Origin: CAZPUI01 sp964415525
GTDB lineage: Bacteria; Acidobacteriota; Holophagae; Holophagales; Holophagaceae
Assembly: GCA_964415525.1 (NCBI GenBank)
Contig: CAYQAS010000078.1
Span: forward strand, 1 to 20,219
Length of the DNA stretch: 20,219 nt
Reading direction: 5' to 3'
Shown here one piece after another: positions 6,727-15,700 of the stretch. The notes under the pieces were generated by a model that was not told the origin of the DNA, searched no databases, and was given only the letters and a program-made list of their open reading frames with translations. Positions within the stretch are counted from its first letter, which is position 1, and each line of letters begins with the position of its first letter. Position numbers and translations under genes: made by a program.

Positions 6727-8474
6727 GCCTCCCGCGCTTCGTCGAGGCCCTCGGTTGGGCCCTGGTGCATTCCCTCTGGCAACTGGCCCTCTTGGGTGTC
6801 GTGACCGCCTTGGTGCTGCGTGGCATTGGGCATGCCCGACTGCGGCTTCAGCATGCCTTGGCCTTCGGGGCCCTCGTGCTCTGCCTGATCCTGCCGGTGG
6901 CGATGTTCCTGCGGGCCTTTCTTGCGACTCCCGTGCCTACCGCCGGTCTCGTCTTTCCCTTGGACGTGGCGCCGTTGTTGGGCACCCAGGTCCAGCTTGC
7001 TCCGGCCTCTGCGCCCTGGACCGCCCGCGCCTTGGAACGGCTCACGCACCTGCTCCCGTGGGTCGCCTCCGCCTGGGCCGTAGGCACCGCCTTCATGGCC
7101 CTGCGCCTCACGGGCGGCTTCTTCACCGCCCGGGACTGGCGCCGCCAGTCTGAACCCGCGCCGTCCGCCTGGGAGGCCCATCTCCAGGCCCTCGCCGAAG
7201 GCATGGCCCTCCGGGGCCGCGTGGCACTGAGGGTCTCTGCGCGCCTCGCCAGCCCCATCGCCATGGGCCTCTGGCGACCCGTGGTGCTGGTGCCTCTCGC
7301 TTTCTTTACCGAACTGCCCGAACCCTACATCGAGGCGCTCCTGGCCCACGAACTGGCCCATGTGAAGCGCCGCGACTACCTCCTCAACCTGCTGCAGAAC
7401 GTCATCGAGGTGCTGCTGTTCCACCACCCGACGGTGTGGTGGCTCTCCCGGCGGATCCGGAACCTCCGGGAGCACCTCGCGGACGACCTGGCGGCCAGGA
7501 CCATTGGCGAACCGCGGCGCCTGGCCCTGGCCCTCGATGCCCTGGACGACCTCAAAAGCGTCCCGTCTCCCCATCCCCATCTGGCCCTCGCGGCCCGCGG
7601 AGGAACCTTGTTCGATCGCATTCATCGTCTCCTGATCCCACCCACCCCCAAGCCCCGTCCCGCGTGGCTTCCGGCGGCCCTCCTCACCCTCGCCCTGCCC
7701 TGCGCAGCCCTCAGCCTGAAGGCCGCCACAAACCCGCCCATCCCCGGCGATCCCCAACTGCTCCAAGAACTCGACGCCCTGGCAGCCAAAGAGAACATCG
7801 ACCCCCAGCTCCTGCGGTCCATGGCCTGGGTGGAGAGCGGCCTGCGCCGGAATGCCAAGAGCCAGAATGGCGCCCTCGGCGTGCTCCAGGTGATGCCGGA
7901 GACCGCCAAGAAATACGGCGCCACGGATGTCAAGGACCGAACCCAGGTCATGGCCGCCGGCGTGAAATACCTGCGTTTCCTGCTGGACCGCTACCCCGGC
8001 GACACCGCCAAGGCCGTCGCCGCCTACAACGGCGGGGAAAAGGCCATCGATGCAGGAAAGCTCAGCGAAGAGACCCGGGCCTATTTCCCCATGGTCATGA
8101 GCGTCTACCAAGCCAAGGCCGTGCAGCCGGCGCCGACGCTCCATGAGGGCGGCGTGGATGGTGTCGTCCGCGCCCTGTCCGATGGCACCTATCAGATCAG
8201 CTTCCGCATCAGCGCTCGCAGTGGGCTCAAGCTGGAGGTGGTGGAGGACAGCACCCACGGGGCCATCCTCGGGACCCTTTCCGTGGGCTCACAGCCCGGC
8301 GAGGCCAGCACAAAATGGAGCATCTCTTCGCCTGTGCTGAGGATTGAGAAACCAAAGACAAACGCCATTGTGTTCCGCTGCAGCGATGACGGCATCGGCA
8401 TTACCGGTGAAACCCGCCTCATCCTCGACGCCCCCTGGAAGGCCTTCGCCTTCACCATGAAACCCAAGGCCTGA
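6723..8474 (+). CDS. BlaR1-like M56 metallopeptidase fused to a lytic transglycosylase (SLT) domain
   Basis: The 583-residue product joins two enzyme modules. The M56 part has membrane helices at about 11-34, 43-68 and 110-136, the zinc site HELAH (H209, E210, H213) in LLAHELAHVKRRDYLLNLL, and a third-ligand candidate E250 in LREHLADDLA. A fourth helix lies at about 314-334. After it comes an SLT domain (about 343-450) with catalytic Glu E371 in WVESGLRRNAKSQNGALG, then VLQVMPETA and AVAAYNGGE. Residues 460-583 look like a beta-rich C-terminal domain of unknown type. In BlaR1/MecR1 this extracytoplasmic position holds a penicillin-binding sensor; here it holds a peptidoglycan-cleaving or -binding fold. 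The gene overlaps blaI by 4 bp. Inference: it senses or remodels peptidoglycan and relieves BlaI repression. All key residues of both modules are present, so it could be active as protease and as transglycosylase. Confidence 0.92.
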   Translation: MSLPRFVEALGWALVHSLWQLALLGVVTALVLRGIGHARLRLQHALAFGALVLCLILPVAMFLRAFLATPVPTAGLVFPLDVAPLLGTQVQLAPASAPWTARALERLTHLLPWVASAWAVGTAFMALRLTGGFFTARDWRRQSEPAPSAWEAHLQALAEGMALRGRVALRVSARLASPIAMGLWRPVVLVPLAFFTELPEPYIEALLAHELAHVKRRDYLLNLLQNVIEVLLFHHPTVWWLSRRIRNLREHLADDLAARTIGEPRRLALALDALDDLKSVPSPHPHLALAARGGTLFDRIHRLLIPPTPKPRPAWLPAALLTLALPCAALSLKAATNPPIPGDPQLLQELDALAAKENIDPQLLRSMAWVESGLRRNAKSQNGALGVLQVMPETAKKYGATDVKDRTQVMAAGVKYLRFLLDRYPGDTAKAVAAYNGGEKAIDAGKLSEETRAYFPMVMSVYQAKAVQPAPTLHEGGVDGVVRALSDGTYQISFRISARSGLKLEVVEDSTHGAILGTLSVGSQPGEASTKWSISSPVLRIEKPKTNAIVFRCSDDGIGITGETRLILDAPWKAFAFTMKPKA

Positions 8475-8508
8475 GGTCCTCTCCACAAGAGGATTCCTAC
8501 ATTCTGTT

Positions 8509-8587
8509 ATCCCCTTCATCCCCTCCATCCCTGTTCATCGGTCTTTTCAAAAACAGTTCGAACAGGGATGAAGGGGATGGAGGGGAT
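8509..8587. repeat. Inverted repeat with 28-bp arms built from 9-bp units, in the M56-deacetylase gap
   Basis: Arms 8509-8536 and 8560-8587 are complementary at 26 of 28 positions around a 23-bp centre. Each arm is made of near-repeats of the type CCCCTTCAT / CCCCTCCAT, so one strand is strongly pyrimidine-rich. The transcript would form a long hairpin after the M56 stop, which may reduce read-through into the deacetylase gene. The modular sequence resembles dispersed intergenic repeats more than an ordinary terminator, and no T-run follows on the plus strand. Confidence 0.75.
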
Positions 8588-8619
8588 GAAAAGCAAAAAA
8601 CCGTGCAGGCCAAGTCACT

Positions 8620-9525
8620 GTGAATCTCCCACTCCAACCCCTGTCCCACCTTCTCCCTTTCCTGTTGCCCCTGTCCCTCCAGGCGCAGTCCATCGCCCTC
8701 ACCTTCGACGATGGCGCCAAACCCGGCGGGCCGCGCATGTCGGCCCCAGAGGTGAACGCCGCCATCCTCAGCCACCTGAAGGCCGCCGGTGTCCGATCCA
8801 CCCTATTCTTCACCGTCGGCGACGGCTCCCCGGAACGACTGGCGCTGGCCAAGGCCTGGGGCGAAGCGGGGCACGGGGTGGGCAACCACACCGTCAGCCA
8901 TCTCTCGCTCAATGCGACCAAGACCACGCTCGCGGCTTTCGAGGCAGAAGTGAAGGCCTGCGACGCGGTGATCCGCACGCTGCCGGGCTACACGAAGCGA
9001 TTCCGCTTCACCTACCTCAAGGAAGGCAACACCGTCGAGAAGCGGGACGGATTCCGCGCCTTCCTGAAGGCCTTCGACTACCAGCCCGCGCCAGTGACCG
9101 TCGACGCCAGCGACTGGTACTACAGCATTCGACTCATCCAGCGATTGGAAGCGGATCCTCAGACCGACCTCGCACCCTGGCGGAAGGCCTACCTCGCACA
9201 CCTCTGGGACCGAGCTCAGGCTTATGAGGCGATCTCACAACAGGTCGCAGGTCGGTCCGTGAAACATGTCCTGCTGCTCCACGCGAACCTCGCCAACGCC
9301 CTCTTCCTGGGAGACGCCATCCAGATGTTCCGCGAGAGGGGCTGGACGATCGTACCGCCCGAGGCCGCCTTCGCAGACCCGATCTACCGTGAGCAACCCC
9401 AGATCCTCCCCGCTGGGGAGAGCCTCCTGTGGTCCCTCGCCAAGGCAAGGGGCATGACGGACCTGCGCTACCCGGCAGAGGACGATGTCTACGAGAAGCC
9501 GATCCTGGACAGGCTGGGACTCTGA
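8620..9525 (+). CDS. Secreted polysaccharide deacetylase (NodB/CE4 family)
   Basis: CE4 enzymes are metal-dependent hydrolases that remove N- or O-acetyl groups from sugars such as chitin oligomers, peptidoglycan or exopolysaccharide. The 301-residue product has a Sec signal peptide (LLPFLLPLSLQA, cleavage near 22/23). Motif 1 is TFDDG (28-32), motif 2 is H90-T-V-S-H94, the motif 3 region is RFRFTYLKEGNT, then VDASDWYY (161-168) and the C-terminal LLLHANL with H221. The stretch KRDGFRAFLKAFDY leading to APVTVDASDW marks a common proteobacterial-type subfamily whose substrate I cannot name. GTG 8620 is the only start giving the signal peptide; its ribosome binding site is weak. It lies 145 bp after the M56 gene, separated by the inverted repeat, so co-transcription is uncertain. 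Confidence 0.9.
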   Translation: MNLPLQPLSHLLPFLLPLSLQAQSIALTFDDGAKPGGPRMSAPEVNAAILSHLKAAGVRSTLFFTVGDGSPERLALAKAWGEAGHGVGNHTVSHLSLNATKTTLAAFEAEVKACDAVIRTLPGYTKRFRFTYLKEGNTVEKRDGFRAFLKAFDYQPAPVTVDASDWYYSIRLIQRLEADPQTDLAPWRKAYLAHLWDRAQAYEAISQQVAGRSVKHVLLLHANLANALFLGDAIQMFRERGWTIVPPEAAFADPIYREQPQILPAGESLLWSLAKARGMTDLRYPAEDDVYEKPILDRLGL

Positions 9526-9540
9526 CCACCCCTTGCCACC

Positions 9541-9576
9541 CATGCCCCGAGCATCCAATCGCACGCTCGGCGCATG
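9541..9576 (+). terminator. Probable hairpin terminator after the deacetylase gene
   Basis: CATGCCCCGAGC (9541-9552) pairs with GCTCGGCGCATG (9565-9576) at 11 of 12 positions around a 12-base loop, 15 bp after the stop codon. It is followed by GTTCT, not a true T-run. The rest of the 159-bp gap to the next gene shows no recognisable promoter. Confidence 0.45.
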
Positions 9577-9684
9577 GTTCTAAAGTCACCATCCCGCATG
9601 GACGATAGGCCCGTACCGTCCTAGGACACCAACGCGAATCAAAGGCCGAATCCACCGGTCTTTTCACATTCAAGGGGCCGTGAC

Positions 9685-10362
9685 ATGGGAATGCATCGAA
9701 ACTTCGGCCTTGCCGCCATCGTCCTGGCAAGCCTCGTCGGCTGCCACACGTCCGATGAAATCCGGACGGAGCCAGTCAACCTGCTCCAGTCCTATTCCGC
9801 GAGCACGACCACCAGCGACCGGACCAAGGTGGCGGAGGTTGTCGCTCCGGGCGGTTCCAAGCTCGTGGTGGACGCCCAGGGGGTCGCCAGCCTTCTCGAC
9901 ATGTTCAACAGCACCGGGGTGAAGATCGACCTCTCCTGCAACGAGCTGAGCAAGCTGCCCAGTGGAACTCAGGAAACCCTGGGGAGACTGGAGTCGAACC
10001 AGTTCCTGCTGGGCTATTTCATGATCGAGGCGACGCCGGTCAATGTTCCGCCCGCGCCCGAGGCCCCTCCCGTCGCCACCCCGGAAGCGCATCCGTCAGC
10101 GACGGAGGCCCAGGCGACATACCCCGTTCCCATCCGGTTCTACTACATGCCGCCCACACCCGCCCAGGCCATCCCCGCCGGCAGCGTCGATGTCTTCATC
10201 AGTTCGGGTGGCGGGTTCACCAAGGTGGGCACCCTGAGCATCACCGCCGACCTGCCCCAGCTCATCAGTGGGACGCTCTCCATTCCCGCAACAACAGGGC
10301 GGCTCACCCTCATCTTTGTGGCCAAGGGCCGGACGCCCACCGGTGCAGGTGGCGGTAGCTGA
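9685..10362 (+). CDS. Unrecognised lipoprotein with Pro/Ala-rich linker
   Basis: I do not recognise a family. The 225-residue product starts with a lipoprotein signal peptide, with lipobox LVGC and lipidated Cys at 20. A mixed N-terminal domain (about 21-115) contains VVAPGGSKLVVDAQG and LSCNELSKLP. A Pro/Ala/Glu-rich linker follows (about 116-136), then a beta-rich C-terminal domain with IRFYYMPPTP, SVDVFISSGGGFTKVG and LTLIFVAKG, ending in a small Gly-rich tail. ATG 9685 is chosen because AAGGGG lies 8 bases upstream; ATG 9691 is the alternative. It probably sits in the inner leaflet of the outer membrane or the outer leaflet of the inner membrane. It is convergent with the yjbH-like gene, so no operon partner is visible. 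Confidence 0.8.
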   Translation: MGMHRNFGLAAIVLASLVGCHTSDEIRTEPVNLLQSYSASTTTSDRTKVAEVVAPGGSKLVVDAQGVASLLDMFNSTGVKIDLSCNELSKLPSGTQETLGRLESNQFLLGYFMIEATPVNVPPAPEAPPVATPEAHPSATEAQATYPVPIRFYYMPPTPAQAIPAGSVDVFISSGGGFTKVGTLSITADLPQLISGTLSIPATTGRLTLIFVAKGRTPTGAGGGS

Positions 10363-10377
10363 AATCACCACGCTCCG

Positions 10378-10422
10378 GAAGCAGCGGAGGTGTCCGGGAG
10401 ATTCCGGCACCTCCGCTGCTTC
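10378..10422. terminator. Shared hairpin between convergent lipoprotein and yjbH-like genes
   Basis: GAAGCAGCGGAGGTG (10378-10392) and its exact complement (10408-10422) form a perfect 15-bp stem with a 15-base loop. It sits 15 bp after the lipoprotein stop and 19 bp before the stop of the minus-strand gene. Neither side has a clear T-run, but the position fits a bidirectional terminator. Confidence 0.75.
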
Positions 10423-10441
10423 GTTGGGGTATTCAGCGACC

Positions 10442-12433
10442 TCAGGATCCCGGAGCGGGGTTCGCCCCCCAGGTGAGAAAGGCCTCCCTCAAGCGAAGCA
10501 GATTCGCCTTGAGATAGGCCTCCCCCAGGCGGTCCTGGTCGTAGAGGCTGCGGCTTAAACCATCCAGGCCGACGGGGACCGAACCCATCCCGAAGGTCAC
10601 CGGATTGCTTCCATCCGCCCGCTGCACCACGGTGCTGAGGCTGTCCACCCAGTGCTCGGAGCCCCTTATATTGAGCCAACCCGGGCGAAGGTCTCGCCTG
10701 GGCGTGAGGGGCAGGCCCAGCGCAAACCCCAGCAGCTTCTCGTTGGTGTGGGTGAAGAACAGCCGCAGCGACACATCTCGGAACCAGCGCCTCGCTTCGA
10801 GCCGATAACCCCGATCCTGGTTGTAGAAGGTGCCTGCCGTGGCTTCGAAGGTGGCGTCCAGGGGCGCGTAGTGAAAACGATAGGAGCCAAGGGCCACCCG
10901 GCGGTCCGCCGCCTTGTCCTCGCGATAGAGCCCGCCCAGGAAGGAGAACCGATGGGTGCCCTCCGGCGAGCGCCACTGGGTCTCATTGAAGGCCGCCTTC
11001 ACGCCCTGATGGTAGAGCCCCCCCCCGAATTGGGTTATGAGGCCGGGGGCAAGGGGCAGGGCCTGGCTGAACAGGGCCCGCTGCAGGCGGGTGGATGGAA
11101 TGGCCTGATGGGCAAAGGCGCCTCCTGGGCGGAAGTCGTCCGTGCGAGCCAAGGGAATGTCCGTCCCGAGTTCCAGGGTGGCTCCGGCCCAAAACTGCGT
11201 GAGGGTGCCCACCCGAAGCAGGGTCTGGTAGTCCAGCCGTCCCACTTCCGTTCCCACGGTGTGGGTGAGGCCCGGCTGGAGGATGAGGCTCGTGTGGCCG
11301 CGGCTGGGGTTGGCCCTGGGACCGTTCCACGCCATACCGGAGGCTTCGGGTTGAGCTTCCGCAGGTCGGAGTTGGAGGCTGCCGGCCAGGCGACCCGCCG
11401 CCACCGAACGCTCGCCTTCGGGAGCTAGAAAGAAGGCTTGAAGAGCCTCGAGGGGCGCGTCCACCGCCACGACCTGCAGCGCCTTCTTTCGTAGGATGAG
11501 CTGGATGTGCTCCGTGCCTGCCCCAGCGACCTGCGTCGCGCAGCCCAGCGCCACACCGAGACCATCCAGGGCGTTGTGGTTGAACCGGTTGTTCTCCACT
11601 TCCACGCGGAGGGTGCGCCCCACATGGCCAACCCGGACGTTCTCGAAGCCGAGCGCCACGAGGCGGGGCACCAGGACATCAAGCCGATCCTCACGGACGG
11701 CTTGGGGTCTCGAAACGGGCACCACCGATGCCGACGCCGTCGTAACAGCCTGGCGCTTCCTTGACCGACCGAGGTCGAAAGGCACCCGGAGCGTGCCCGC
11801 GATGCTCAGACGGTGCTCCCGCGCATCCAGGCTCCACTTCGTGATGAGCCGTAGGTCAAGGCCCCAGGGCAGGCTATCCGAAGGCGCACCCAGGCGCAGA
11901 CCGACATTCCGCTCGGAGGTGTCGTGCTCCGCCAGCAGGTGCAGCCAGGATGCCGCCCGCCACTCCGCCCCGCCAAACACACCCTTCAGGCGATCCGGTC
12001 CATGACCGTACCCAAGGCTCAGGTCCAGTCCCCCCAGCCGCTGGGTGGCCACGGCATACCGGGTGCGAAAGTGAGCCGCGGCGCCCCCCACATCCTGGGC
12101 CCCGAGTGCGATGCGGGGAAACCATTCCGGGAGTCCGGGAAGCTGAGCCTTGAAGGACATGGACAGATCCCCACCGACGGCTCCCGGTGTCTCCACGAAG
12201 CTCAGCGTGCTTTCCGCAAAGGGCAGAAACCCCGCCGTAAAGCCCGTCTGCTGCGACCAGCGCTGGACTCGGAATCGGGGATCCACCTGGTTGTTCCCGA
12301 AGGCCGTCAGGGTCCCATCTGGAGCGGTGAAAGCATTGGGGATGTTGAGCAGGCCCGTGTAGCCCTGCAGCGACACGCTGTTCTCCTGCGCCATGGCCAG
12401 CGCGGGGAGGAAGAGCGGAAGGAGACGGCGCAT
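10442..12433 (-). CDS. YjbH-type outer-membrane beta-barrel protein (exopolysaccharide-related)
   Basis: YjbH proteins are outer-membrane barrels tied to exopolysaccharide production or export; in E. coli YjbH is encoded with YjbE, YjbF and YjbG. The 663-residue product has a Sec signal peptide (MRRLLPLFLPALAMA) followed by the family's N-terminal signature SLQGYTGLLNIPNAFTAPDGTL. Long stretches then alternate aromatic and hydrophobic residues, as in barrel strands (for example TLTQFWAGATLELGTDIPLAR and GTHRFSFLGGLYRED). The C-terminal LYDQDRLGEAYLKANLLRLRE fits the family end. The length is close to the roughly 700 residues of E. coli YjbH. The signal looks like type I, not a lipoprotein signal as in E. 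coli. GGAG lies five bases before ATG 12433. No yjbE, F or G homologue is visible nearby, so it is an orphan. The 268-bp gap upstream shows no clear promoter. Confidence 0.82.
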   Translation of the reverse strand: MRRLLPLFLPALAMAQENSVSLQGYTGLLNIPNAFTAPDGTLTAFGNNQVDPRFRVQRWSQQTGFTAGFLPFAESTLSFVETPGAVGGDLSMSFKAQLPGLPEWFPRIALGAQDVGGAAAHFRTRYAVATQRLGGLDLSLGYGHGPDRLKGVFGGAEWRAASWLHLLAEHDTSERNVGLRLGAPSDSLPWGLDLRLITKWSLDAREHRLSIAGTLRVPFDLGRSRKRQAVTTASASVVPVSRPQAVREDRLDVLVPRLVALGFENVRVGHVGRTLRVEVENNRFNHNALDGLGVALGCATQVAGAGTEHIQLILRKKALQVVAVDAPLEALQAFFLAPEGERSVAAGRLAGSLQLRPAEAQPEASGMAWNGPRANPSRGHTSLILQPGLTHTVGTEVGRLDYQTLLRVGTLTQFWAGATLELGTDIPLARTDDFRPGGAFAHQAIPSTRLQRALFSQALPLAPGLITQFGGGLYHQGVKAAFNETQWRSPEGTHRFSFLGGLYREDKAADRRVALGSYRFHYAPLDATFEATAGTFYNQDRGYRLEARRWFRDVSLRLFFTHTNEKLLGFALGLPLTPRRDLRPGWLNIRGSEHWVDSLSTVVQRADGSNPVTFGMGSVPVGLDGLSRSLYDQDRLGEAYLKANLLRLREAFLTWGANPAPGS

Positions 12434-12613
12434 CCGGACTCCAGTCAGGTGGAAGGAACATCAGGGGTGGTCTTTGTCCTGATCGGGCGCGGGAAGTACG
12501 CCCTGAACAATGGGCCAATTCCTCGTGTCACCTCGTTCCTTGGCCATCCGACCAACTGATTCAGGACGCGCTCACTCCCGCCCTCAGCAACCCCACTCCT
12601 GATGTAGCACTCC

Positions 12614-12630
12614 CGGGGCGGGCCGCCCCG
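12614..12630. other. Small GC hairpin in the nuclease-yjbH gap
   Basis: CGGGGCG and CGCCCCG form a perfect 7-bp stem with a 3-base loop. It lies just beyond the nuclease terminator on the minus strand and may be a second stop signal or chance in GC-rich DNA. Confidence 0.3.
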
Positions 12631-12631
12631 C

Positions 12632-12673
12632 ATTGAAAAGGAAGGGGCCATGCAGGAGAGTCCTGCATGGCCC
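12632..12673 (-). terminator. Rho-independent terminator of the Ig-repeat nuclease gene
   Basis: On the minus strand a perfect 13-bp stem (12661-12673 with 12645-12657, GGGCCATGCAGGA type) closes a 3-base loop and is followed by CTTCCTTTTC, a T-rich tail. It begins 28 bp after the nuclease stop codon. Confidence 0.85.
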
Positions 12674-12701
12674 TGAATACCCTTCCTAACAACCTCGGGG
12701 G

Positions 12702-15700
12702 TCAGTGGAAGCCCAGGTAGTTCGTGGTGCCTTTCGCGGCGGAATAGGCCAGTCCGAGGTTGGTCGTGCTGAGCGCGGCACCATCCAGAATCGTCCATTC
12801 ACCAGTGGTGAACGTGGCATTGGGCGACACCACGCTCTTGCTGCGCACATAGCAGCGATCACAGCCCATCGATTTGGCATAGGCGGGGGTGTTCGACGTC
12901 CCCGTGGCTCCCGTCCAGCTGCTGGCATTCTCGCCGATGACATCCGAACGACTGGCAAAGGCCGCGGGACCATTGCTACCGCTGACCGCTTCGGACAGGA
13001 ACACGAGGTCATCGCCGTTGAACGTGAGATTGCCAGAGGCGATGAGCGTCCCAGCAAAGTCGTAACCGACGGGCAGGCTCGCCGACGAGTTTCGGACCAC
13101 GAGGCTGGCGCCCGGAGCCAAGGTACCCGTCAGGGCGATGGTGCTGTAGGTGCCAGCGGTGGCGTTGTAGGGGTTCATCCACAGCCAGAGGTTGATCGGT
13201 CGGACGGCTGCATCGTACGTCGTGGCTCCGATGTTGGTGACTTCAAGCCACTTGTTGTTGCTGCCGCCTTCGTAGTATTGGCTGATGATGAGCTTGGGCG
13301 CGATGGATGCCGTCAGCGTAAAGCTCTTGACCGTCTTGGCGCCATCCAAGTCCTCTGCGGTGACCTGGATGGTCGCGGTACCGGTCTGCCCAGCTTCGGG
13401 GGTCAGGGTCAGGCTAATGACACCTTCATTTCTCTGCACCGTGATGCCCGTGCCGTTCTTGACCAGTGTCTCGTTGTCGGAGGTGGCCGTTACCACGATG
13501 CTCCCGGCGGGGGTCACATCATCAGCCACGGTGAAGGTCACGACCTTGCTGACGCCGGGATCCGTGGAGACATTGGGCAGCGTCGAGGGGGTGAAGGTCG
13601 GCCCCGCATAAGCAACGGTGAGGATGAAGCTCTTCGTCGTGACCGCGTGGTCGCTGTCTGTGGCGGTCACGGTCACCTGGGCCGTGCCGACCTGACCGGC
13701 GGTGGGTGTCAGAGCCAAGGCGCAGCTGCCTGCGGTGTTCACCAGTGCGATGTCCGAATCCTTCAGCAGCGCCTGGTTATCCGAAGTGACCGTCACTTGG
13801 GCGGGGGTGACCACGTCGTCATCGGACACGGTGAAAGCGACATTCTTGACCGTGCCGGGGGTCGTGCTGACCGCCGGCAGAGGATCCGGTGCGATCACGG
13901 GTGCCGAATTGGCGGCCACGGCGAAGACAAAGGTCTTCGAGGTGCTGGCCAGACCATCGGTAACGGTCACGGTGATCGTGCTGTTGTCGATCACACCCAC
14001 CTCAGGAGTGACATCGAGCCGGATCGACCCGTTGGTGTTGGTCACGAGGATGTTCTCGTCCAGCACCAGGGCGTGATTCGCGGACACCACAGAGACACCT
14101 AGACTTCCGGCCGCCGTGGTGTCATCCCCCACAGAGAAGGTCACGGGAATCGGCGCGGTCGTGCCGACCCGGACGGTCTTGTTGGAGAGACCCGAGATGG
14201 TCGGCGCCAGGTTACCGGCGGGGTCCACCACAGTGATGGTGCGGGAGATGCTGTTGGTGCGGGCGTCACTGTCCTTTGCGGTGAAGGTGACGGTGTAGGT
14301 GTTCGCGCTCGCATAGGCGTGGTTGGCAGTGAAGCCGCTGGCCGTCGCACCGTCTCCGAAGGTCCAGGTGGCCTCGGTGATGGTGGCGGCTCCATTGCTC
14401 ACGTTCGGTGTGGCCGCGCCCTCGAAGGCCATGGGCGTCCCCACCGCCAGGGTGTCCCCCTTCAGGATCGGGTTGGTCGTCATGGGCACGTAGTCCCAGC
14501 TGGGCTTGATCATGTGGACATTGGGCCCGGAGGCCTTTTCGAAGGTGGCGCCCCACCCGCGCACATCGACGTTCGCCTTCCACGCATCCAGCGTGCCGCC
14601 GGCAGGCAGATCGGGGAAGAAGTCCAGACCGGTCATCTCCTCCACCCGCTTGACGGAGGTGGCGTATTTCCAGATGTCTGCGCTCTCCGCATCCCCGTAT
14701 GGGCGGTTGGAGGACACCCACGCCATCACCCGGGGCAGCGTCTGACCGGAAGCGGGCTCCGCCACCATGATCTTGTAGCAGGCAGTGGGCATGGCGATGG
14801 TCAGGGTGTTCGGGGGCAGGGTGGCAGGGGTCTTCGTGTAGAGGTTCTGAGACGGGATGAAGTAGTCCGTGGCCCCGGTGAAGATCGGACCCGAGTAGAT
14901 CCAGACCCGGCCGAAGATCTCCGACAGGCCATTGTTGAAGCCGCCGGTGATGATCTTGCCGCCCACGGCCTCTTCCAGATCGTTCCAGAGCTTCTGGTTG
15001 TAGTAAGAGACCTGAGGCACGAGGTTCGACATATAGGTGGCGTAGTCGCCCGCAGCGCTGCCGTAGCGGTAGGACACGTCCGAACGCATCACCATGTGGC
15101 CGCGGTCGAAACCCTGGCCGTTGGTGAGATAGAACGTGTTGCCGTGGGTGCCCATGTCCCCCTTGCCCACCTGGGGGAAGGCCAACCGTGTGTCGGTCTT
15201 GTAGTCGCCTCCGCCGTTGGGGAAGTTCGTGTGGATCTTGAAGTCGGCATAGGCGGTCCAGGCCGGGTTCTTGAGGCTCTCGTCGTATCCGAGGATGAAG
15301 GCGCTGGCGGGGAATTTCTCCGCGTCCACACAGAGGCTGGGCAGCACCGTCAGGGGACGGGCGGGCTTCGCGATGGGCTGGCCCGCAGGCTGGTAGAAGG
15401 GGTGAGGCGCGACCACCTTGAAGGTGACGCTGTTGCTTTCGAGGCTCATCACACCATCGTTCAGCACCACGGTGTAGGAACCGGGCACCGTCTTCAGGTC
15501 CGTGAAGTCGCCAAAGGTGTAGGTCGCTCCCTTCGCGCCATCGATGGCCACGCCATCCTTCTTCCACTGGTAGGTGATGGTGCGCGCGGCCTTCCCGGCG
15601 ACGGTGAAGACCGGGCTATCGGGTGCGGTGACCGTCTGGTTCTGGGGCTGGCTGGTGATCTCCAGATCTGTGGTCACCACCAGGGCTGCGGAATTGCTGG

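Noticed and set aside
6549..8258. 569-codon open frame on the minus strand across blaI and the M56 gene
   Set aside because: It is a mirror of the high-GC third-position bias of the genuine genes on the plus strand. Its translation is rich in Gly, His, Gln and Glu without any domain, and the plus-strand genes carry clear catalytic motifs.
8509..8587. CRISPR-like or tandem-repeat array
   Set aside because: The 9-bp units are contiguous, degenerate and arranged as an inverted repeat, with no unique spacers and no cas genes.
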